Assembly (NCBI GenBank): GCA_031835245.1
Contig: JAVKOQ010000115.1
Location: forward strand, 101,735 to 165,734
Source: Balamuthia mandrillaris
Lineage: Eukaryota > Discosea > Longamoebia > Balamuthiidae
Length of the DNA: 64,000 nucleotides
Reading direction: 5' to 3'
Both the position numbers and the translations under genes were made by a program. This document shows, piece after piece, positions 1-8,582 of this stretch (position 1 is the stretch's first letter; the number at the start of each line of letters is the position of its first letter). The notes below the pieces were generated by a model. The model saw only the letters and a program-made list of their open reading frames with translations, was not told where the DNA came from and made no database searches.

Positions 1-42
1 GTTATGGAGAGCGATCAGAGGTTTTAGAAATTGTAAACCAAG

Positions 43-3028
43 TCAGCAGGACGTACGCAAATGGTGTCGCTGGTTGGTCGTGTTGGCTTGGTATGAGTGA
101 ACATTCAAAGTATTGATGATATGACGAATTTGTGCCCAAGGCACATTAATGTCGTCGAATCTCTTGCTGAGGCGCAGCTTAAGTATGCAGTACAAGTTAA
201 TAGAGGCCTTCTTTGCTTTCAACAGAAATACGAGAAACAAACCACAAAACGAGCTAGCGCAGGGCTCTTGGTAGGTCCATTAAACCAAGGATGTTTGAGG
301 ATTTTTGAAATGGAAGGACGTTTATCGGGATCCACTTGAAAGATAGACCGTAGCAGATCCTGTGCCTCTGTGGTGGAGATGAATTATTACAACACAATAG
401 ACAGTTTTACTGTGGAAGATGAGAGAAAACGTTACCGGAAGAAAGGTTTTCGGGAACTTCGTAACGAGCGCTTTGTATGTCGTTAAAGAATTGCTGGGTA
501 TTACGAGAGAAAAAGGGCGGCTTTCCGACCAAAAGACGGTAACTAGATGTTACAAGCCGTCAAACATTAATAAGCTGCAACAAAATTTGGTAGAAAGAGT
601 GGCACTCATACAGTATGACGCCTATAGCCCAGATATCGATCTTTTCTCCGGAGTAACATTGGCCAGCAATTTGTTCGGGAGATACATGGTAAAGGCTGCC
701 TGTTAAGCCGGTAGCAAATAGGTCCCAACCTACCCGCAACAACGAAGTACATTAGTTTTACGCATCATTATTTATGAGCTTGGCAGAAACCTTTTCGATA
801 TATCCCAGCGTGTCCAAAATCAGTTATCTTTAAAAGTCCGTCGTTGCTGTTGAACGGCAAGCCAGATCGTGCATCATTGGGCGCACAAGCAAATAAGTGA
901 GGTTGCAAACAAAACAAAAAGCACACTAATAAAACGAACAAAGAAGGTGTCGTTAAGTACCTAATCAAAAGGTTCTCTAATTTAAGATCTCGGTGACAAA
1001 CTCCCTGCATCAGGTATATAAAGTTCAAACACCGACTCCAAATAAAGCAAATAATGGCAGACAAACCTTCTTGTGGCAATATCGTACACCGCGCAACAAC
1101 TGCGGCATGAAGTATCTAGTCACCTTTTCTGAAAGTGGCTACCAACAGTAGCGACAAGAAGAGGAATAAAAAGAATAATAAATATAGAAAAAGAAAAGAG
1201 ACAAGCAAGAAAAAAAAAACGTTAGAGAGCGTACCTTAATATCCGCATAATTTGAGATTGACCCACCACCACAGAGCTCCATGACAAAGAAAACGCGATC
1301 CTCACTTTCAAGCACCTCATACAGCTTAACAATACTTGGGTGATCCAGCATCATCATTGCCTTATATACGTCCAGTCAATTAAGAAGAACGATACAAAGG
1401 TGAGGGTTTTTACAAAACCTTGAGTTCGACATCAACTCGAGACATGTCGCTGACATCGCCCTGTTTAATAATTTTAATGGCTCGGCGTTCACCTGTTTCC
1501 GAATTTATTGCAAGTCGAACAACTCCGCTGCTTCCTGCGCCCAGTTTGCGTTTGAGCTCATACTTCCCGATTTGCTTGCGCTACATGAAAAGCCAGTTAG
1601 TAATGTTGGCCTCCATTTGTGATGGAACTAATAAAAAAAGTGCCTTTTGGGACCCTTCTTCATAATATCTCATGATGAGGTCAGCTAAAACCATAAACTC
1701 ATCTTTTGTAAGAAACCCCGTCTTATCAGTGTCATACTCATCTAGCAATCGCTGTGCGACGCTATGCTTGTCACACTAACAGAGTCAAAGTTATAGATGA
1801 GTCAATAAATAGGGAGGCTTAAAACAGGAGAAAATAAAAGTTTTGGTGAAGTACTTTATCGAACGAAAGGTTTTTAGTATCTATTCCGTCCTTTTCAAGG
1901 GCATTTAGCACAAGCTCAAGCTCTTTAACGCCTAAATCTCCGTCTCGGTCAACGTCCGCCTTCAATGAAGAAAAATCCATTTAGCATGAATTTTACCTTT
2001 TTTTTTTATAGGAGTTGGGGAGGTACCAGTCTAAAAAGCCAGGTCATATATCGTTTACGGCCTTCACTACGACGAAGCAGGTTGTTCAGAAACTTTTTTG
2101 TATCCTCTGACAAAAAGGCTTCAGTTCCAGAGTTCAACGGAAGCACAGCAGACATAGCCTCTGAAAGGAAATAAGAATGGACAAAAGCAGAGAGCAATGG
2201 GTCAAGGGTCACCCTAATCATTACGAGCGATATGCGTACCGTGCAAATACTTCACTTTGGGAGAACCCTGCCCAAGCAGCGCAGGCGTCTCAGTATCTCT
2301 CGTCCAGTTCAGTTTCGATGCTAAGAAATAGTGAGTCCTCCCTACGACACCACAAAAGCACCACATAACATCAATGAAAAGTCACCTCCAACTTGGTCTA
2401 GTGTGGTCCAGCAAGGCGAGTCCCTGAGAATAATAAGGAAAATTGAGGTCAGTCAGCCAGCCACACAATTTTTACAGCTGGCCGCCATCAAGCGTGCCAA
2501 TGGCGCCCAAAGGGAACTCTGCAAAGGGGAGGATAAGCTCACCCAACGTCGTCGTCTGAGAGATCTCCTTTCTTCTTCTTTTTCTCTCGCTTTTTCTTGT
2601 CTTTGTCTGAAAGCTTCTTATCTTTACCCTCCCGTTTTTTCTTGTCATCTTTGCGCTTCTGTTTGTCGAACTTTTTCTGATGTGCTTGCAAATGCCGAAG
2701 CCATTTCTCAAACTCTTCAGGGTTAAGGGAGCCATCTTCCCCATCATCGAACTGTTGAAACGAGCAATACAGAGGAGCAGAGGAGCAGAGGAGCAGAGAA
2801 CCGTAAACCGGGAGGGAAAGAGAAAGAAGAAACAAGAGCATGAGAAAACACTGAGGAAAGACCGCCAACGATACGTACGCGAAAGAGAAGCAAAGGAGAG
2901 TGCGTAAAGGGGCACTGAACTTCTGGTAGCTTGCTGACCGTCAAAAGGTCATCCAGGGTGAGGACGCCATCTTTCGTACGGTCTAACTGCTCAAATATCT
3001 TTTTAGGTTGGGAGTTTTCATTCCCCAT
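43..3028 (-). CDS. EF-hand protein kinase (four EF-hands, then CAMK-like kinase domain)
   Basis: This is a multi-exon calcium-regulated Ser/Thr kinase. I start it at the ATG at 3028 because it opens MGNENS, which fits an N-myristoylation signal (MGxxxS). Four EF-hand loops follow: DRTKDGVLTLDD, DDGEDGSLNPEE (about 2740-2770), DVDRDGDLGVKE (about 1930-1960) and DEYDTDKTGFLTKDE (about 1700-1750). A very Lys-rich linker separates the two pairs. The kinase domain begins near 1560 with the glycine loop LGAGSSGVV and the lysine in AIKII. It continues with MELCGGGS, HRDLKLEN (about 1000), ITDFG (about 820), SPEQI, DIWAIGVILY (about 630), LLVGKPPF (about 530) and HPWF (about 290). All key catalytic residues are visible. 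Introns are short GT-AG. The last exon is least certain; the open frame stops at 43-45. Regulation by Ca2+ and membrane anchoring are inferred from the domains. Confidence 0.85.
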
Positions 3029-4238
3029 AGTCCACAACCAGACTTGCGGCGGCTGGCCCAACTCTGCCCAAAGCCCACGTTGTTGACGTTATAGAAGGAG
3101 AACAGGTGGGTGATCAAGTTTCTTGCCAAGCTCGAGCTGTAAACAAGAGAGCTGCTTCTCTTCTGAGCTATCGTTTGCACTACCACTTGTGCAAACAAAT
3201 TGCTGGAAGCCTTTGGGGGGGTTTGGCTTGTTGCAGTGGGAGGATAAAAGGCCGAAGAGGAAGGCCACCAACGCTTGCCTTCTTCTTCTCGTTGTTGTTG
3301 TTGTTGTTGGGCTGTATGGAGGGGGGCTTCACAAGGGGCGGCGCTGAGTTTTTCGGAGACATGACCCCCCAACTAAATTTTTGATTTATTTTCAAGCCTG
3401 ATTAAAACAAGTGTTGTGTGGGTGCCCGCCCGTTTGTGATGCTTGTGGTTGGGGAGTGGCCGTGGTTTTTGTTGTAGGAATAGTTTTCAATCACTCTCAT
3501 CTTCACAGGGGGGAAGTGGTTCGCCATATCTTCTTTGTGCATGGGAATGGTTTCCCAATCCTCTCTTCTTCGCGTTGGGGCGCAATTCACAACATGCATG
3601 GGAATTATTTGTCCAGCCTCTTTTCATGAATTGACAGTGTCAAAATAAGGCGGCGCAAAGATCATAAGATCTAAGGACAACGAAAAAAGAAATCACGACA
3701 TTAGTCTTTTGGGCCAATGAGCATGTTTCCCGCCAAAACAACCCTTCCTTCTCCCACGTCTCTGAAGGCAAAGTGGTAGGGTGGGTTGTGGGGTGGGGTG
3801 AATGGAATGGATGCTCATGCTGCTGCTGCCGCCAATAAACTTTTGGTACTCGTCAGTCGCCTTGACATTTTTCTGCTACTCGTTTTCTTTTCTTTTCTTC
3901 TCTTCTCTTCTTTTCTTTCTTTTCAAAAGTAAACACACAGACACACATCCACGCAGCTCCACGCACCACCGTATTTCTCATTGCTACGCTTCTACTACAC
4001 AAGGAGGAAACCAGCCGAAGGAGGCAGAGGTGGAAACCGAAGCGGTTCAGCCGCAGGCAGGGGCACTGCTCCGATTGAAAAGGTAGCGTTCTTTTTTCTC
4101 TGCTCGCTCACTACATTTTTTGATGATGGAAACAAAATTTGTTACCAACCACTCACTAATGATTTCTTTTGTTTAAAAAAGAACAGCATCACGAACCTCT
4201 GTGCGCCTCTTCCACAACGCTGCTGGAAGCTGGCCTGA
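3029..4238. other. Intergenic region between the EF-hand kinase and Fanzor
   Basis: The region carries the upstream part of the kinase gene and the leader of Fanzor. It is pyrimidine-rich around 3880-3930. A possible GT-AG intron (about 4081-4180) could join a short upstream exon starting at 3981 to the Fanzor frame, but no recognisable protein is encoded there. The small open frames on both strands look like chance. Confidence 0.4.
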
Positions 4239-5982
4239 ATGGCAAGTTGCCCACAGTGCGGAAAAAAGTTTGCTACCTACCTCTCACGGGTTGGCCATCC
4301 ACTTCGGTCGGGTTCACAAGGAAGGGGGTCGCGCCACTACTTCTGCTACTTCCACTGCTACTCGGAAAAGAAGAGCGGAAAACGCCCCAGCGGCACCTCA
4401 GGCAAGGGCACAGAAGCGTGGTAGGCCGCAGGCTGCACCTGCCCAGCCCTTTTGGAACCAGTTTTCCAGCGAAATCGGGAGAAGATTAATACGCCCGGAA
4501 GCCTTGTGCTTGGAAGAACCCTTTGCCTGTGGTTCAGGATGGTTCACCGCCTGCAAGCACATTCCTAACGGAGAAAAGGTGTTGGAGGAGGAGGAGAAGA
4601 AGAAGGAGAAGGAGAAGGAGGAAGAGGAAGAGGAAGAGGAGAAGGAGAAGGAGAAGGAGAAGGAAGAAGAGGAGAAAAACCAGAAAGGCTTGTTAGGCCT
4701 CATCGAGGGACTCGTTCCGTCTCGCCCAGCCGTACAGCTCACCAAAAAAGGCAAGAACGGAGAGGAGAAACCGGTAGTGGGGCGAGTGGAGAAGATCCGC
4801 CTTTATCCGCGCTCAGAACAAAAGAAGACGCTGGCCAAGTGGTTCGGCACAGTACGATGGACCTACAACAAGGCCGTGGAGTTCCATCGTGAACATAAAG
4901 GAATGCCTCTTAAGGAGATGAAGGAACAAGTCAGGGAGAAATTCCTGAATAACGGCAATTTCAACGGAGAGGACAAGAGCCTTGCGTGGGTGTTGGAAAC
5001 TCCTCGATACATTCGCAGTGACGCCGTCGATGATTTCTTCAACGGCGTGAAAACCAGCTTGGCGGCGGGCAGGACTGGATTCAAGATGAAGTTCCGTGGT
5101 CGGAAGGACAAGAGCCAGTCTCTCAGCATCCAAGCCAGGGAGTGGAACCACAGCAAGTCCATCCGCCAACTCCTCTTCGGGGAGGCGCGAATCAAAGCGA
5201 GGGACAAGAACTACAAAGTTCCGTCGGAGGTGCTCTATGCCGTTCGTCTGGTGAAAGACACTCGACTGGGCCATTACTACCTCTGTGTGCCTCAGCCTTT
5301 GAAGCTCATGGGCGAGAGCCAAGCCCGTGAGCACCGAAGGAGAGAGGCAGGCATCATCGCCTTGGATCCAGGAGTGCGCACATTCATGACCACCTACAAC
5401 GGCTGCGGGGAGGTCACCGAGTGGGGCAAAGCGGATATCAACGAGATAGGCAAGCTGTGCCACCGCCTGGACCGCATGCAGAGTAAGGGCACCAAGGGCA
5501 ACCACAGGCAACGGCGCCGTCTCCGAAGGGCCGCTGCTCGGCTTCGCCAGAGGATCCGCAACCTGGTGGATGACCTCCACAAAAAGCTCGTGTTTTGGTT
5601 GGTCAAGAACTTCTCCCTCATCCTTCTGCCAGAGTTCAGGAGCCAGCAGATGGTGCGGCGAGGCCACCGCCGCATTGGCTCACGAACGGCCAGAGCCATG
5701 CTCACCTGGTCCCACTATCGCTTCAGGCAGAGGCTCCTCAACAGGGCCCAGCAATTTCCGTCCTGTACGGTCTGCCTCTACGATGAGGAATACACTTCCA
5801 AGACCTGCGGCAAGTGCGGCCAAGTCCACCACCAGTTGGGGGGAAACAAGACCTTTCGGTGCCCCCAACCCGAGTGTGGCTACCAGGCCGATCGAGATGC
5901 CAACGCCGCCCGAAACATCTTGATCCGCTTTTTCACTTTACAAGCACTTACCACCTCCTCCTCCTCTGTGAGGGGGCGGTAG
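4239..5982 (+). CDS. Fanzor (eukaryotic TnpB-like RuvC nuclease) with frameshifted N-terminal C2H2 finger
   Basis: The product belongs to the TnpB/Fanzor family of transposon-encoded, guide-RNA-directed DNA nucleases. The RuvC-I aspartate sits in ALDPGVRTF (5365), the RuvC-II glutamate in LLPEFRSQ (5632) and the RuvC-III aspartate in DRDANAARN (5896). A zinc ribbon (TCGKCG then RCPQPECG, about 5797-5880) lies between II and III. The WTYNKAV motif near 4860 is the typical TnpB N-terminal region. A Glu/Lys tract (4587-4677) may act in nuclear targeting. The best start is the ATG at 4239, which opens MASCPQCGKKFA, the first half of a C2H2 finger. Its second half, HGLAIHFGRVH, lies in the frame of the nuclease. 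The frames are separated by a tandem CTAC duplication at 4273-4280. An open frame without the finger runs from before 4201 to 5982, so the nuclease part may still be made. The gene may be an IS607-type mobile element; no terminal repeats are seen. Confidence 0.88.
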
Positions 5983-6062
5983 GCGGTAAGGTTGCTTTGG
6001 TGCCGGCACCGTTGCTTATAGCGAGTCGTAAGACAAGCCGTGATTAGGCACGCCGGAGGTGG
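5935..6062 (+). ncRNA. Candidate Fanzor guide-RNA scaffold
   Basis: In TnpB and Fanzor systems the guide RNA overlaps the 3' end of the nuclease gene and extends past the stop codon. The sequence just after the stop (5983-6062) is GC-rich, unlike the T-rich DNA that follows. It contains a perfect 12-base palindrome (GGTGCCGGCACC, about 5999-6010) and several short complementary blocks. The T-rich stretch after 6062 would be a plausible boundary. This call rests on position and composition only; no conserved scaffold motif was recognised. Confidence 0.3.
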
Positions 6063-6096
6063 GTTATTTTTTGTGTCTGTTTTTTGTTTTCCTTTT

Positions 6097-6155
6097 ACTA
6101 ATTTTGCTTTATTTTCGTTGTCCCATTGATCGGCTTGATCTTGGCGCCGCCTTAG
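6097..6155 (+). repeat. 59-base sequence shared with the 3' end of a RhoGEF intron
   Basis: These 59 bases match the reverse complement of 17845-17903 with about four mismatches. In the RhoGEF gene the same sequence is the 3' end of an intron and ends exactly at its AG acceptor (GCCGCCTTAG in this copy). Similarity stops immediately after that AG in both places. Here it lies between the end of Fanzor and the broken gypsy copy, with no recognised exon after it. Confidence 0.8.
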
Positions 6156-6156
6156 T

Positions 6157-6175
6157 CATTTTGACTGTCAAAATG
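6157..6175. repeat. 19-base palindrome at the element junction
   Basis: The sequence CATTTTGACTGTCAAAATG is a perfect inverted repeat with 9-base arms and a single central base. It sits exactly between the intron-like 59-base repeat and the first recognisable gypsy sequence, so it may mark an insertion or recombination junction. Confidence 0.6.
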
Positions 6176-6179
6176 TATT

Positions 6180-8567
6180 ATTCAAAGAGAACAAGAGGTC
6201 TGCCAAAGAAGAGCTCGAAGGGTTTGGAGTCTGAGCGACGGGATATTCACTGATTTAAGGCGAATTGTGCGATGGGGGAGGAAGGTAGACCAGGTCCGAG
6301 GTCACCTTTAAGGGATTTCAGAAGCATGGATTTGGTGAGCTTGACGTGGCTTTCTGCAGCTCTGTTGGCTCGCGGGTGGCACGAAGAGATGAACCGATGG
6401 TCGAAACTTGCCTGGTCACGTACCGCGGACATGAATTGGTTGACAAATTCAGTGCCGTTGTCAGACTGGACTATTTTGGGGAAGCCGAGCTCGCAGATAA
6501 CCTTGACAAACTCGCGGGAGACTGCGGATTTGTCCTTAAGAGGGCGGAGAATCGTAAAGCGAGTGGCGATGTCCGTGATGCTGAAGATGTACGTGAGGGA
6601 GCCGGGAGTTGGCTGTCATCGAGTTCATTTTTGGGCTTTGGGGTCAGAGTTTTGGCGTTCTGAGGAACTTGAGGAACATTCAGCGGTGCGTTGCTGAGGA
6701 TGGAAGGGGAGTACAACCGTGAAAGGGAGTCCTCTAAGATGTGGTGAATTCCAGGCCGGTGGAAAACCTCGAAGTCGGAATGGAAAATCACGAGAGCCCA
6801 GTGTGCAAGCACGCTATTGAGGTCTTTCGCGTTGAAAAGATGCACAAGGGGTCTGTGGTCGGTGTAGAGTAAGAAACGTCGGCCGATTAGGTAATACCAG
6901 ATTACAGTGGAATCTGCGGGGGGCGAAGATGAAAGCAAGCAGCTCTCTTTTGATGGAAGGATGATTGCGTTGAGCGGGGTTAAGAGCCTTGCTGGCGAAA
7001 GAGAGTAGCTACGTTTGCCGTTATCGTCTTCTTGGAAAGTACAGGACCAACACCGTGCTGAGAAGCGTCGGTGCCAACACGAAAGGGTTTGTCCCAATCT
7101 GGTGCGCTTAGAATGGTTGGACTGGAGATGACGCGCTTGAAAGTATTGAGTGATCTGGTGAAGACCAAGATGTCGTCCACATGGTGGGAAGAGATATCGA
7201 TCAGGAGGCGGAGGGCGGCTGCGATGAAGCGGGACATGACAGCCTGAACGTGCTTGACGCCGAAAGGTGCGCCCACGAGTCGTACGCCATACCATGTGAA
7301 GGTAAGTTTTTTCTGATGCGGTGGATAAACCAGGATTTGGTTGTAGGACCAGACGAGGTCCAAGAGGGTAGCCCATTTGAGGCCTAGAGCTCGTTCGATG
7401 AGAACCTTGGTGTCCTCGATCGGGTACTCGTCGTCGGCGAGGAGAGAGTTAATGCCGCCAGACGGTGATGTCTGCGCTTGGCTAGAGTTGAGTGCTGCAG
7501 GCTGGCGGGGTTTACACTGATGACCAGGATGCCAGGGCGCTGAGCACTTTGCTTTTGGGTGCTGTCTCATCAGCTTTATGCGTTTACATTCGGCTGCTGA
7601 GTGTCCGGATGTGGGGTGAAGAGCGCAGCTGGTGCTAGAGGGAGCCTTGTGCGCGTAGAGATTAGCTTCGACGCTAAGGGCTATCTGCACAGCTTCATCG
7701 TACTTCTCTGCGTTCCGCGAGAGCAGTACGTTGCTGACTGATTCCAGGAGACAAGGGTTGAGGCAGCGTTTCAGCGCGGCTGTCTTTCTGGGCTTCAGAC
7801 GGCTGCTCAACCATCTGTTGAAGGATGTTGTCAATCCTCTCGATGACCTTTCTCACCGGTTCCTTGGGTCGGTGAGTCAGCTTGAATAAGTCGTCATGGA
7901 GACGGGTTTGAGTTCCGCGCTGCCGAAGGGGGTGGCGTAGACGTCTCTGGCCTGATGCCATGGCAAGCGAGGTATAACTATGTTGTTTTGCACCCAGCTG
8001 GAAGCGGTCTTAGACCCTTGTGTGTACTTTGCTAGGGCCATGTTCCACATGTTGGAGATGCAGGTTGACAATCTGAAGGTTGTTCTCCAGTTGCCGAAGG
8101 AAGGGTTCCGGGTCGCCGTCACGTTCAGGGTTGTAAGCGGGAAGACCAGTCGGAATCTTAGAGGAAAACGAAGGAGAGTCCGGAGAGGTAGGTCGTGCCG
8201 AAGGGGAGAATAACGCTCTGTAAATGATAGATCAGCTGCACGGTAGGGGGTGTCCGCTACACAGGGTGTACTGTCGAGAAGAGGCTCTCTTCGCCTTTGA
8301 CCTTTTCGGGCTCGGTGTGTTGTTGCCGTTGGGCTAAGGCCACTTGGTTGAGCTCTATGCGCTCCAGGCGGTCTGCTATTTTGTTCACGATGCGGGTGTT
8401 TCGAGACAAAGACGGACTCGTCTGTGCTTAAGGAGGGCATCAACAGCTTCTACGAGGTAGGAGATGTTGGAGGTTTGAAGCTCGAGGCTGTCGAGCCGTT
8501 TGGAGGGGTATTGGGGGTCTTTCTGCTCCACTTGTTTTGTTTTTGTTTTTGTTTTTTCTTTTTGCAC
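6180..8567 (-). mobile_element. Degenerate Ty3/gypsy retrotransposon
   Basis: This is a broken LTR-retrotransposon body without recognisable LTRs. Reading on the minus strand, gag-like sequence comes first (about 8567-7600). A reverse-transcriptase part follows (LTFTWYGVR, GAPFGVKH, HHVDDILVF, about 7380-7130), then RNase H (TDHRPLVHLF, about 6870), and the integrase end near 6260-6190 (PFELFFGRP). Several frame changes and stops break it, for example near 6240. The protease and the start of the reverse transcriptase are missing, so it underwent an internal deletion. It is related to, but clearly diverged from, the intact element at 46.7-52.6 kb. Its gag end abuts the start of the Crinkler/RHS-like gene. 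Confidence 0.85.
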
Positions 8568-8582
8568 TTGACATGCAACAGA

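Noticed and set aside
4813-5667. 284-codon open frame on the minus strand across Fanzor
   Set aside because: It is antisense to conserved RuvC motifs and has no recognisable domain; it arises from the GC-rich coding bias of Fanzor.
6059-6253. Small plus-strand gene with a RhoGEF-like segment
   Set aside because: The shared peptide LYFRCxIDRLDLG is translated intron sequence in RhoGEF, so the match is at DNA level and not a protein domain.
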